Source: a virus. Taken from it: 41,862 nucleotides of DNA. Each line of letters begins with the position of its first letter. Position 1 is the first letter of the stretch. Positions 31,303-39,199 of this stretch are shown in pieces. Where the stretch lies: the IMG/VR virus record IMGVR_UViG_3300045051_000115, positions 1 to 41,862 of that record. The stretch is one strand, 5' to 3'. Made by a program: the position numbers and the translations under genes. The notes below the pieces were generated by a model. It had not been told where the DNA came from. It saw only the letters and a list, made by a program, of their open reading frames with translations, and did no database searches.

Positions 31303-33597
31303 GCCGAACGCTGCGCCTTGCGCCTTGACGTAGTGGCGGACGATGTCGGCGGGATTCGTGAGGTTGTGTTCAAGGCGGCCGGCGCGCAGGTACAGGCGCG
31401 GCTTGCCACCATCGGGGGCGGCAATGACGGAAGGGGCACGGCCGCCGGCAAGATTGGCGTGCGGAACGTAGCCGAGCGAGCGCAGCGCTTCGACGAATCG
31501 CGCCGGGGGTAGCCGCCGCACGCCGGCCTGCTGCATCGCGCGGGAGAGCACGATAGACGACACCCATCCGTCACGCAGGCCGGGCGTGTCGCTGCCCTCG
31601 ATAATCTCGCGTATCTCCTGCTCGACCGAGCCAAGCGACACTTCGATTGCCTCGTCCGTACTGCTCGTGACGGGGGCGCGCATTAGGGTCGTGGCGGGGT
31701 TCAGTTCGTCGGGGATGGCATACGATGCCAGGTAGTGCGCTACGTGCGCGTAGCCGCCCGCGTCGGCCCACTCGTACAGGGTCGGAAAGTAGCGCCCCGA
31801 CATGCCGTCGCGGACGATGTCCTTGGCGCTTTGCTGCGCCGTGTGAAATACCGCGTACCGGCGCTCGTCTTCATCGATCGGCATGGCACCCTTCGGATTG
31901 ACGAACATCATAAAATTCGCGCGATTCTCGGCGGTGACTTGGTCCGCCCCCTTGCCCTGTATCTCGATCCGCTTGTTCGTGATGAGCGGCTTCAATTCTT
32001 CGAGCATGTCGCGCTTGTCGTGCGTCGATATTTCCTCAACGCAGATAAAGACCTTGCCACGCAGCCACCCGGTGAACTTGTTGCCGAGATCCGACGACTT
32101 CGGGCGATGGCTATAGCGGTCGCCGACGGCGTACTCGACGCAGTAGCCGAGGAAGCTCTTACCGTTCCCCTTGGCACCTTGCACCACCGGGCACCATTGG
32201 AACTTGCGGCCGGGATTCTGGATGACGGCCGCCATATACGCGAGGAGGATGCGGCGGTCGTGCTCGTCGGGCAGTAATCGCTGCAGCAGATCGAGGAACG
32301 GCCCCACGTCGCCGGGCGTGCGCAACGTCTCGACCGGCCACCAGATATTCGCCAGCAGGCGCCCCGCCTCTTGGACGACGGCGCCCGGCGTCAGCTCGGG
32401 CCGAAAGCATATGTCGTGGGCCTTGGGGAACTTAACGGCCTGACTCTTGGTAAATGCCTCCCATGCGCCCTTGGCCTGCTTCGCATTCTCGCGGTCCAGG
32501 GTGTAGCTGTACGCACCGTACCGGACGTCGAAGCGGGACTTATTGAGCAGATCCCCGCCCGGCACGAGCGCGGCGTCGAGCGACTGTATATACACGCAGC
32601 CGGCGAAGATATTGACTTGGTCGGCCGCGGTTGCAAACGTGTTGCCGTTGATGGGCTCGGCGACAGGTTGCGACGGGCACGCCGCGGAAGGCAACGGAGC
32701 GCCCCCGCCAAACCCGACGGCCGACAAGTCGATCGGCTTACGTGCGGCGGGATTGACCCATCCGTTACGCTGCGCCTTGGCAAAGATGCTGGCAAACCCG
32801 GTTCGGTCGCCGGTAAAGGTGCCCCAGCGCGTCAGATCCGCGTCGGGGTCATGCTTGGGGCTCGTGGCGCTCCATTCGGACCAAAGCGCGAAGCCGACCT
32901 CGCCCAGCGAGACGAGCGATTGCCCGACGGCAATCCACTCGTAATAGTCATCCGCCGGCACGGCCTCCAACGCGCTGCGCAGGTCCGCCAATACCTCGGG
33001 CGTCGCCTCGCGGTACTCGTGCGGCGTGGCTGCGCTGGGCGCCGCGGTCGCCGGATAGATGGCGGGCAGGTCGGCCAGCATGTCGAGCGGCTGGCCCGCG
33101 ACGGGCAGCGCCACGTACGGCACGCCGGCCACCTTGCCCACGTAGTAGGTCTGCGACAAGGTAAAGGACTCATGCGCCAGAATGCCGCCGAGCGCCCCAT
33201 TCAGCCGCGCCAGAAAGTCACGGCGAGCGGTCGGCGGGTACTCTCGGGAGAGCGGCGCGAGGACACGCCAGCGCGGCGCCTCGGGCGTATGGCTGGGGGA
33301 CGTATAGACGACCGCCTCGATACCGGCAAACTGCAGCAGCATCGCCGCGGCTTCTGGCGTAACCTCGCCCGCGTCGTAATCGCCCTCAAGGCCCGACACG
33401 GCAAGCACGTTGGAGTCGTGGCGGAGTGCCCCCTTTGCCGTGCGTATCGTGCCAAAGGCGGCCAGCTTGATAAGCGGGCAGTCTCGCTTGGTCGGGTACT
33501 CGGGCGGATTGAGGCAGGATTGCACCAGCGCCGGCCAGTCGATCGCGTGGGCCTGTAGCTCGCCGGCTAGTACGGTTGGGAAAATAGTAACTCTCAC
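31288..33597 (-). CDS. Primase-helicase (AEP-like primase, PriCT and SF3-type helicase)
   Basis: 769 residues from GTG 33597 (GTGA overlap). The N-terminal part is archaeo-eukaryotic-primase-like: GDYDAG at about 72-77, SPSHTPEAPRWR near 100, SQTYYVG near 145. A PriCT-type segment follows (DYYEWIAVGQSLVSLGEVGF). The helicase has Walker A GAKGNGKS near 475, Walker B VFICVEEIS near 515 and NFMMFVNPKGAM as a later motif, of the DUF5906/virulence-associated-E type. It would initiate and unwind at the phage origin about 500 bp away. Last gene of the early left operon. Confidence 0.85.
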   Translation of the reverse strand: MRVTIFPTVLAGELQAHAIDWPALVQSCLNPPEYPTKRDCPLIKLAAFGTIRTAKGALRHDSNVLAVSGLEGDYDAGEVTPEAAAMLLQFAGIEAVVYTSPSHTPEAPRWRVLAPLSREYPPTARRDFLARLNGALGGILAHESFTLSQTYYVGKVAGVPYVALPVAGQPLDMLADLPAIYPATAAPSAATPHEYREATPEVLADLRSALEAVPADDYYEWIAVGQSLVSLGEVGFALWSEWSATSPKHDPDADLTRWGTFTGDRTGFASIFAKAQRNGWVNPAARKPIDLSAVGFGGGAPLPSAACPSQPVAEPINGNTFATAADQVNIFAGCVYIQSLDAALVPGGDLLNKSRFDVRYGAYSYTLDRENAKQAKGAWEAFTKSQAVKFPKAHDICFRPELTPGAVVQEAGRLLANIWWPVETLRTPGDVGPFLDLLQRLLPDEHDRRILLAYMAAVIQNPGRKFQWCPVVQGAKGNGKSFLGYCVEYAVGDRYSHRPKSSDLGNKFTGWLRGKVFICVEEISTHDKRDMLEELKPLITNKRIEIQGKGADQVTAENRANFMMFVNPKGAMPIDEDERRYAVFHTAQQSAKDIVRDGMSGRYFPTLYEWADAGGYAHVAHYLASYAIPDELNPATTLMRAPVTSSTDEAIEVSLGSVEQEIREIIEGSDTPGLRDGWVSSIVLSRAMQQAGVRRLPPARFVEALRSLGYVPHANLAGGRAPSVIAAPDGGKPRLYLRAGRLEHNLTNPADIVRHYVKAQGAAFGLQAA

Positions 33598-34469
33598 GCT
33601 GCCATCCCCTCATGCGCTGCGCGGTAGTCGTCCCAAGTGCGCGACTTAAATTCCGCTTTGTGATTAACCCAGCGCGCGAAGCGTCGCTGTTCTTTTGTCG
33701 GCGGCGATCCGTCCGGCGCGATGTACGGCTGCGCGAACGGGTCGACGTCTATTCCCTTGAGAAACCGGACGCGCTCGACCGCATCGTCGACGTCTTTGAC
33801 GAGGCAGTAGCAGGAGTACCGCCGCGGCGTCGCGTTGTGCCAGCGAAGCCACCGTACGGCCTTCCCTATCGCCGGCATCATCCCGGCATGGTCGCAAGCC
33901 AGGCGGATCGGCTTTAGCCATTTCAGCGCGGCGAGCCGGCGCGCAATGCCGTCGTCGATCAGTCGGGCGTCGAGCCCTTGATTGAAATCGACGCGGACGC
34001 CGAGCCGCGCCATCTTCTCTATCTGAGCGATTCCGTGCGGATGCTGTAGGACGTTGTTATCGAGGAGCACGACGTCACGGTGCCGCAAGAATTCCTCTAC
34101 GTCCGCGTGAGGATGCGCCAGGCCTTCTTTGTCGGGAACGCCGCACCAAGTACAGTTTCTATTGCACCCCCGCGTCAGGAAACCGACGCTGTAGTCGATT
34201 CCGTAGAGTGAATAGTCGGGGCACGCGTGCTCGACGTCTTCCGGCAGCTCGCCTTTTAAGCCGTACCCCGTTCCGCCGCAGATCGTGACGGCCGGCAGGT
34301 TGTCGTCCGTCGGCGTGAAACTGAAAACCTTCGAGGAATAGACGACGTCGAACGATTGCGCTGGGTCGAACATTTCGACGTCATGCCCCGACGCCTTGTG
34401 CGCCGCGGAGAGTTTCATCAGCGCGAGATTGGGAAAACCCGTCGCGTCGTCGTGCATGGCGATTCTCAC
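33594..34469 (-). CDS. Radical SAM protein
   Basis: 291 residues from GTG 34469, which overlaps the membrane-protein stop (GTGA); a longer frame to 34595 has no support. GFLTRGCNRNCTWCGVP gives the CxxxCxxC cluster (Cys102, 106, 109) that binds a 4Fe-4S cluster and S-adenosylmethionine. The N-terminal 60 residues (GFPNLALMKLSAAHKASGHD, YSSKVFSF) resemble a B12-binding-type Rossmann part. DFNQGLDARLIDDGIARRL is conserved in a phage-specific branch. The substrate is unknown; nucleic acid modification is one possibility. Confidence 0.85.
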   Translation of the reverse strand: MRIAMHDDATGFPNLALMKLSAAHKASGHDVEMFDPAQSFDVVYSSKVFSFTPTDDNLPAVTICGGTGYGLKGELPEDVEHACPDYSLYGIDYSVGFLTRGCNRNCTWCGVPDKEGLAHPHADVEEFLRHRDVVLLDNNVLQHPHGIAQIEKMARLGVRVDFNQGLDARLIDDGIARRLAALKWLKPIRLACDHAGMMPAIGKAVRWLRWHNATPRRYSCYCLVKDVDDAVERVRFLKGIDVDPFAQPYIAPDGSPPTKEQRRFARWVNHKAEFKSRTWDDYRAAHEGMAA

Positions 34470-34735
34470 GACCGCGCCCGCCGATAGCGGAGAAGCAGCG
34501 CGATCCATAACGCGTTCGCGGCGACGATCGAGAGGCCGCCGACGAAGCTCCACCACTGCCCGAGGCTCGGATAGTAGTAGTAGTAGAGATTCCACACGCC
34601 CCAGCCGGTAAAGAATATCGTACTCGGGATGCTGACCCCAGCGACAGACCTATCGCGATAGACGGCGCGGCAATGGTCGAGCACGAAGACCCCGCCCAGC
34701 AACTCGAACGCTCCGTTGACGAGGTCGGGCGTCAT
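34466..34735 (-). CDS. Small membrane protein
   Basis: 89 residues from ATG 34735, coupled to the nuclease stop (ATGA). Two or three hydrophobic segments: LVNGAFELLGGVFVLD (weak), STIFFTGWGVWNLYYYYYP, and WWSFVGGLSIVAANALWIAL, then a basic end (RYRRARS). The aromatic-rich YYYYYPSLGQWW is striking. Similar small proteins occur in phage early regions next to nucleases and radical SAM genes; function unknown. The longer upstream frame overlaps the nuclease and is shadow. Confidence 0.75.
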   Translation of the reverse strand: MTPDLVNGAFELLGGVFVLDHCRAVYRDRSVAGVSIPSTIFFTGWGVWNLYYYYYPSLGQWWSFVGGLSIVAANALWIALLLRYRRARS

Positions 34736-35202
34736 GCGTCGTCGCCGGTAGTGAACCGAGCATCGCCCCCGAGGGCGTTGACCAGTTCGATAAATTTCAA
34801 CTGCGCCAGCTCGCGCGCCGTTCCTGCGAAGCGCCAGCCGGCCTTTTTGGCCTCGCGCGCCGCAAACTGCCCGAAGACCTGGCCGATCATGTCGGGCGTA
34901 ATGAGCCGGCGTCGTATGCCGATCAGATCGGACGACTTGAGGACGGAATTGATCGCGCCGGAATCGTTCGCCAGGCCGAAGCGGATCGGCACGCCCCGCG
35001 CATCGGGCAGTACGCCGACGTTGTTGCGCCAGAGTCGGTCGCCTTGCTTGCTCCAATCGACGCGCAACTGCGACTGTATGGCGGCCTCGCTCGCGCCGGG
35101 CGTGGCGGACGGCTCGGTCGGTGCGTCGGCCAGCATCAGGGCGCGCAGGTCGTCCAGGGCTCCCGCGGACACGCCCCAGCGTTGCGCCCATCGGTTAAGC
35201 AC
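34732..35202 (-). CDS. VRR-NUC nuclease
   Basis: 156 residues from GTG 35202. Residues about 45-150 hold the VRR-NUC form of the PD-(D/E)XK fold: EAAIQSQLRVDWSKQG, then SSDLIGIRRR and a C-terminal helix pair (REAKKAGWRFAGTARELAQL, KFIELVNALGGDARF). The family is found with phage helicases and is thought to be structure-selective, for example on branched DNA. It sits between the GIY-YIG gene and the membrane protein in the replication operon, matching the common phage trio of helicase, VRR-NUC and primase. Confidence 0.85.
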   Translation of the reverse strand: MLNRWAQRWGVSAGALDDLRALMLADAPTEPSATPGASEAAIQSQLRVDWSKQGDRLWRNNVGVLPDARGVPIRFGLANDSGAINSVLKSSDLIGIRRRLITPDMIGQVFGQFAAREAKKAGWRFAGTARELAQLKFIELVNALGGDARFTTGDDA

Positions 35203-35923
35203 GACGCGCCCTCACGGCTTCCGTCCGGCAGGTGTTGGAGCAGTACTTCCCCCGCCCCCTCGCCGCCTCCGACAGTTTTACGTCAAAGGATTTTTCGCAC
35301 CACAAGCACGTCGCGGGGGTCTTCTTCGAGGTCGCGGCGCCTTGGCATTTATTCGAGCAATAGACCCCCTCCCCTCGGCCAGCGTTACCCCGAGTCACTT
35401 TAAACAGCGCTCCGCAGGCGTTGCATACACGGTCGACGCGGCTCACTTTTGCGGCGTCGCAACAGACCTTCGAGCAGTACTTCGCTTTCCCTTTCGCCAG
35501 GTCGCTAGGCTTTGCATCGAAACTCTTGCCGCAGTGCTGACACGGGCGGGGTTTTCTGGTTCTAAGGTAGGGGCGCTCTTTTTGGGCCAGGCCAGCCGCG
35601 GACATTTTCGCGCGTGATTCGGGCGAATGCTTATGACCGGTAAGGCCGTCTCCTCCGATGGCCAAGTTGTACCCCTCCGGCGCTCGCGTCCCGTGCTCGA
35701 AGATCGCGAGGGTTTCCAAAGTGCACAGCTCGTTCCAGTCGTCGGACTCGGCGAGGATCGTCAGTACGGCATCCGACTTCCCGTATTTTTTAAAGGCTTT
35801 CCCGAGCGGCGTTTTGGCTCCGGGGGCGCTGTGCTTTTTCCAGCGAGACGCCGCGGACACGGACGAAATGCCGATGTAGCTTTTCCCGCTCGTCTTAAAC
35901 GTGATTTTATAGAGTTGCCCCAT
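35195..35923 (-). CDS. GIY-YIG nuclease with three tandem zinc-finger modules
   Basis: 242 residues from ATG 35923, with GGAGAGGG upstream; the 22 residues before it look non-coding. The GIY-YIG domain covers about 1-90 (LYKITFKTSGKSYIGISSV, TLETLAIFEHGTRAPEGYNL). A NUMOD3-type segment follows (GHKHSPESRAKMSAAGLAQK). Three zinc modules then repeat, each C-x2-C-x3F...YCS-x3-C: CQHCGKSF, CNACGALF, CLWCEKSF. This is the build of a homing endonuclease (nuclease plus DNA-reading modules) standing free between host genes. No intron is visible around it. Confidence 0.85.
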   Translation of the reverse strand: MGQLYKITFKTSGKSYIGISSVSAASRWKKHSAPGAKTPLGKAFKKYGKSDAVLTILAESDDWNELCTLETLAIFEHGTRAPEGYNLAIGGDGLTGHKHSPESRAKMSAAGLAQKERPYLRTRKPRPCQHCGKSFDAKPSDLAKGKAKYCSKVCCDAAKVSRVDRVCNACGALFKVTRGNAGRGEGVYCSNKCQGAATSKKTPATCLWCEKSFDVKLSEAARGRGKYCSNTCRTEAVRARRA

Positions 35924-35993
35924 TACGCGGCCCTCTCCAACAACGCTACGGCCAGCGCGGCGGGCGGTATGGCGTGGCGGATGGCCCAAGCGG

Positions 35994-37091
35994 TCAGCAT
36001 GAGAGGTAGGCCCGTATCACTTCGGCCGCGACTTGCGGGACAATGGCGTTGCCGTAGGCGCGCAGGCGTCCCACTCGGCCGGATACCCCATGAGCCAGCG
36101 GGAATGTGCCGGGTTCAACTGGCCGGGCTTTCCCGTCTCGGCAGGGGAGCCAATCACAAGCGCCCCAACTTGACGAGGCAATTGGTCCAATCGACTGCGA
36201 CCGTCCGCTCGTTCCGTCGCCATCCCCGGCGAATCCTTCCAGTCGCGAGCCGAGGGCGTCACCTTGGGTGACGCCCCTTGCGCTTGCATCGGTAGCCCGT
36301 TCCTCGCGTCCGGCGCAAGCTCCCCGCGTTTCTCCGAGTCGTTCGCCCGAGGAGTTGCCCACGATGCAAGGCTCGCGCATTCCGCCAGCCCTGTTTGCCC
36401 GGTGTGGTTCGTACCCGCCGCCGTCCGCCCCGCATGCTCCGCTTCTGCGGATCGAGGCGTCGGCCACGCCGCGAGTTGTGTCGCTTGCCCCAAGTTCAGC
36501 CCGAAGCCGTTCCCGTTCTTGTGCTCCGCCTTCAACCTCTCGCGTCGCGCTTCCCACGTCGAGCCCCCGTCGTTCTGCGGCTCCGCATTTGGAGTCGGCC
36601 ACGAACCACAAGCGCTGTCGGATATGCGGTGCGCCGACGCCCGCAGCAGGGATACCGACCGGCCCGAGGGCGTAGCCGATTCCTTCCATGTCAGCCTGAA
36701 CAAGGTCGAGCCAGCCGTGCCTAATCGCCGCATCAACTTGCTCACCCATGACGACGGGGGGGGCACACTGAGAGATAAGGTGGAACCATGCCGGCCATAG
36801 ATGCCGCTCGTCAGCAACCCCAGCGCCTCGGCCTGCGACGCTGAAAGGTTGGCAGGGGCAAGAGCCTGTCCAAACTGGGCGAGAGTCAGGCCACCCAGCG
36901 AGTCGCAGGGCAACGGACCATCCGCCGATGCCGGCGAAGAAATGGCATTGTGTGAAGCCGCGCAGGTCGTCGGGCCGTACATCCTTAATGCTCCTCTCGT
37001 CTACGACACCCGGCGCGATATGGCCGGCATCGATCAGGTTCCGCAGCCATTGCGCGGCGTAGGGGTCTATCTCGTTGTAATAGGCGGTCAT
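35994..37091 (-). CDS. DNA cytosine-C5 methyltransferase
   Basis: 365 residues. It transfers a methyl group to C5 of cytosine. Motif I is FAGIGG (52-57), motif IV SCPCQPFS with catalytic Cys80, motif VI GEQV (116-119, in place of ENV), motif VIII HIRQRLWFV (Arg158, Arg160), and motif X YGNAIVPQVAAEVI near the end. Residues about 170-310 are the variable recognition part. No restriction partner is next to it; it probably protects the phage from host restriction. ATG 37091 overlaps the helicase stop. Most of the gene is overlapped by another frame of the same strand (36017-36982). A C8 tract lies at 36763-36756. Confidence 0.9.
   Translation of the reverse strand: MTAYYNEIDPYAAQWLRNLIDAGHIAPGVVDERSIKDVRPDDLRGFTQCHFFAGIGGWSVALRLAGWPDSRPVWTGSCPCQPFSVAGRGAGVADERHLWPAWFHLISQCAPPVVMGEQVDAAIRHGWLDLVQADMEGIGYALGPVGIPAAGVGAPHIRQRLWFVADSKCGAAERRGLDVGSATREVEGGAQERERLRAELGASDTTRGVADASIRRSGACGADGGGYEPHRANRAGGMREPCIVGNSSGERLGETRGACAGREERATDASARGVTQGDALGSRLEGFAGDGDGTSGRSQSIGPIASSSWGACDWLPCRDGKARPVEPGTFPLAHGVSGRVGRLRAYGNAIVPQVAAEVIRAYLSC
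36017..36982 (-). CDS. Overprinted conserved-looking protein inside the methyltransferase gene
   Basis: 321 residues in a different frame of the same strand. It has its own Shine-Dalgarno AGAGGAG 8 bases before ATG 36982. The sequence looks like a phage protein I have seen stand alone: LGLLTSGIYGRHGSTLS, GSTLFRLTWKESATPSGRS, repeated WPTP/WATP motifs (SWPTPNAE, AWPTPRSA, SWATPRAN), and an end NPAHSRWLMGYPAEWDACAP. Function unknown; it may act with the methyltransferase. Frame-shadow origin is the alternative, but a strong ribosome site, the absence of stops over 966 bases and recurring motifs argue for a real gene. Confidence 0.65.
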   Translation of the reverse strand: MYGPTTCAASHNAISSPASADGPLPCDSLGGLTLAQFGQALAPANLSASQAEALGLLTSGIYGRHGSTLSLSVPPPSSWVSKLMRRLGTAGSTLFRLTWKESATPSGRSVSLLRASAHRISDSACGSWPTPNAEPQNDGGSTWEARRERLKAEHKNGNGFGLNLGQATQLAAWPTPRSAEAEHAGRTAAGTNHTGQTGLAECASLASWATPRANDSEKRGELAPDARNGLPMQAQGASPKVTPSARDWKDSPGMATERADGRSRLDQLPRQVGALVIGSPAETGKPGQLNPAHSRWLMGYPAEWDACAPTATPLSRKSRPK

Positions 37092-38680
37092 ACGCCCAAC
37101 CTCGCCCGCAGCGCCTCGGCCTCGGCGCGGCCCAGCGTTTGCGCCGTCGCCACGTCCACGCCGTACGTGAGATAGAAGCGACGTTGCGCCGTATAGACGT
37201 CATCGCCGGCCGCCGCACGGTATCCGCCCCACTGAGCCATCGCCGCGCGCAGCGCCTCCTGCGCCTCCTGCTTCTCGCGCTGCCGAGCGACGAGCGATTT
37301 AGCGATAAGCGGATCGGGATGGAACGCCGGGGCCGCGTCAATCTCGCCGCGCAGCCGCGCCAGCGCTTCGGGCGTCAGTTCCGCCAGGTCGCCGTCCACT
37401 TGCTCGGGGCTACTCCGCCCCACCGGCTCGACCGTGTAGGAGCAATACGGGCAGGTCGGCCCGAGAACGCGGTCGTACGTGCCGGCGCATTCGGGGCAAG
37501 TCCGCACGGGTACGACGTCCGACTTGCTGGCACTGTGGCGCTCTCGCCGGTCGAGACTCCATTCGCGCGGCGCATCGGGCAGCCCATGCCGGTGCACGTT
37601 GCCGACGTGGTCGATAATGAGGGCGTGCGCCTTGCCCTCCATCGGACGCAGCGAGCGGCCGAACTGCTGGGCATACAGCGCGAACGATTGCGTCGGCCGC
37701 GCCATCGATACGCACTCAAGCGCCGGAAGGTCGAAGCCCTCGCCGAACAGATCCACGTTGACGAGTTGCTTTACCTCGCCGCGGGCGAAGCGCCGCAAGA
37801 TCGAGGCGCGGCCCGCGTCCGGCGTCTTTGCCGACACGACCTCGGCCGGCACGCCTGCCGCTCGGTACGCCTGCGCAATCTCGCCCGCATGTTCGACGTC
37901 AACCGCGAACGTGACGCCCAGCTTACCGGCGGCGATCTTGAGGTAATGCGCGACGACGTCGCCTAGGATATGCGAGGCGTGCACCGCCTTGCGGAGCGGA
38001 TCGGGCGAGAAGTCGCCGCCCGCACTGATCCCGACGGCCGACAAGTCCAAGTCAGACGGGGGCGCAAATATGCGGTAGTCGGTGAGATACCCCTGCTGTA
38101 TGAGCGAGCGCATCCCCGGCGCTTGAACCATGACGTCCATAAGCCCGTCGGCGTGCCGCCCGAGCCCTTTACCGTCGGCACGTACCGGCGTCGCCGTGAC
38201 GCCCAGCCCGTGAGCATTAGGAAACATGGCCGAGGCGGTCCCCCACTTGTTTTCCGCGAGTAGATGGTGCGCCTCGTCTTGGACCCATAGCCCGACCCGC
38301 GCGAACCACGGGTCGGCGGCCTCCATGCGGATAAGCGTATCGACGCCGGCCGCCGCGCACCTGGAGCTCGGGTCGTAATAGCTGCGGCCCGTCTCGGCAA
38401 TATGGATCGAGACGCACGTACGCACGAGCGCCGGCTGTCCGATGAGACGATGGCGGACGCCGTTACGTGCGAGCGCGAGCGATATTTGCGACACCAGCTC
38501 GGAGCGGTGGGCAATCGCTACGCTCGCGCCGGGGTACTCGTGGAGAATGTCGGAGAATAGTACGGTCTTGCCGGAACCCGTCGGCGCGACGGCCAGGACG
38601 TTGCGCGCCCCCGCTTGCCACGCCGCGTAGACGTCAGACTTGAGGGCCGCTTGGAACGGCCGAAGCTGGACGGATGCCAT
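37088..38680 (-). CDS. SF2 DEAH-type helicase with C-terminal zinc ribbon
   Basis: 530 residues. Motif I APTGSGKT (32-39), DEAH (135-138), motif III TATP (162-165), then the second RecA-like domain with FGEGFDLPALECVSM and the arginine-finger motif QQFGRSLRP near 355. A zinc ribbon CPECAGTYDR...CPYC lies at about 405-430, and a charged helical tail follows. The build is that of phage replication or recombination helicases that are encoded with VRR-NUC and primase genes. It probably restarts or opens DNA forks; the exact substrate is not known. Confidence 0.9.
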   Translation of the reverse strand: MASVQLRPFQAALKSDVYAAWQAGARNVLAVAPTGSGKTVLFSDILHEYPGASVAIAHRSELVSQISLALARNGVRHRLIGQPALVRTCVSIHIAETGRSYYDPSSRCAAAGVDTLIRMEAADPWFARVGLWVQDEAHHLLAENKWGTASAMFPNAHGLGVTATPVRADGKGLGRHADGLMDVMVQAPGMRSLIQQGYLTDYRIFAPPSDLDLSAVGISAGGDFSPDPLRKAVHASHILGDVVAHYLKIAAGKLGVTFAVDVEHAGEIAQAYRAAGVPAEVVSAKTPDAGRASILRRFARGEVKQLVNVDLFGEGFDLPALECVSMARPTQSFALYAQQFGRSLRPMEGKAHALIIDHVGNVHRHGLPDAPREWSLDRRERHSASKSDVVPVRTCPECAGTYDRVLGPTCPYCSYTVEPVGRSSPEQVDGDLAELTPEALARLRGEIDAAPAFHPDPLIAKSLVARQREKQEAQEALRAAMAQWGGYRAAAGDDVYTAQRRFYLTYGVDVATAQTLGRAEAEALRARLGV

Positions 38681-38702
38681 GACGCCGGCAAGTAGTCGGC
38701 AA

Positions 38703-38903
38703 TCAGTCGGAAACTGCCGGATTGATGCCGGCGATTCGGCAGACTACTCTCGCCACATGAACCTGATGCTCCGCATACATGCGCAACGCCTTGATGATTT
38801 CCACGTTCCGGGACTTGTCATCATTGGCGAACGACAGCGCGTCGAACACGTCGACGATTTCCTTCGGGCATTCGAAACGTACTTCGACGGTACAGGCGGC
38901 CAT
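38703..38903 (-). CDS. Small ribbon-helix-helix-like protein
   Basis: 66 residues from ATG 38903. VEVRFECPKEIVDVFDALSF followed by a polar turn and KALRMYAEHQVHVARVV is consistent with an Arc/MetJ-type strand-helix-helix fold that binds DNA as a dimer. It is the second gene of the early left operon, the place where cII-like or early regulators sit in lambdoid phages. The fold call is tentative. Confidence 0.55.
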   Translation of the reverse strand: MAACTVEVRFECPKEIVDVFDALSFANDDKSRNVEIIKALRMYAEHQVHVARVVCRIAGINPAVSD

Positions 38904-38918
38904 GTGCGAGACTCCGGG

Positions 38919-39125
38919 TTAGGCAATTGCGCGGCGACGGCCGCAATGCTGACGATGCAACGCGATAAGCGCCTGACCGTCGGTCCATTTAAGATCGTCG
39001 TACCGGCCGGAGAGAACGTCCGCCACCCATGTCTGAGACTTGCCGGGCTCGGGCATCGCTTCGCCGATTTGTGCCTGCGTGAGCCCCGACGCTTGAAGCT
39101 CCGCGATAAGTGTTTTCCAGTCCAT
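38919..39125 (-). CDS. Cro-like helix-turn-helix regulator
   Basis: 68 residues. TLIAELQASGLTQAQIGEAM, then SQTWVADVLSGRYDDLKW and ALIALHRQHC show a compact helix-turn-helix protein of the kind found opposite phage repressors. It is divergent from the repressor gene, first in the early left operon, with its promoter between them. The ATG 39125 lies about 2 bases from the predicted transcription start, so the mRNA is probably leaderless. By analogy it should turn down the repressor on induction. Confidence 0.8.
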   Translation of the reverse strand: MDWKTLIAELQASGLTQAQIGEAMPEPGKSQTWVADVLSGRYDDLKWTDGQALIALHRQHCGRRRAIA

Positions 39126-39133
39126 GGGAAGTC

Positions 39134-39199
39134 ACAATATCGCAATAGCGGTATTTCGTCAATCGCCTATGCGATGAATTTTTGTATCACAATTGCGAT
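39134..39199. promoter_or_regulatory. Immunity operators and divergent promoters
   Basis: Three 14-bp sites fit ATCGC-N4-GCGAT: 39139-39152 (one mismatch), 39162-39175 (perfect) and 39186-39199 (one mismatch), 23 and 24 bp apart, the lambda OR spacing. The leftward promoter has TTGACG (39162-39157 minus), a 17-base spacer and TATTGT (39139-39134); the first two sites overlap its -10/-35 area. The third site abuts the repressor ATG at 39200, whose own promoter is weak to the eye, as for lambda PRM. Confidence 0.8.

Noticed and set aside
32371-33558. Plus-strand frame of 395 codons opposite the primase-helicase
   Set aside because: Composition bias only; primase and helicase motifs lie on the minus strand.
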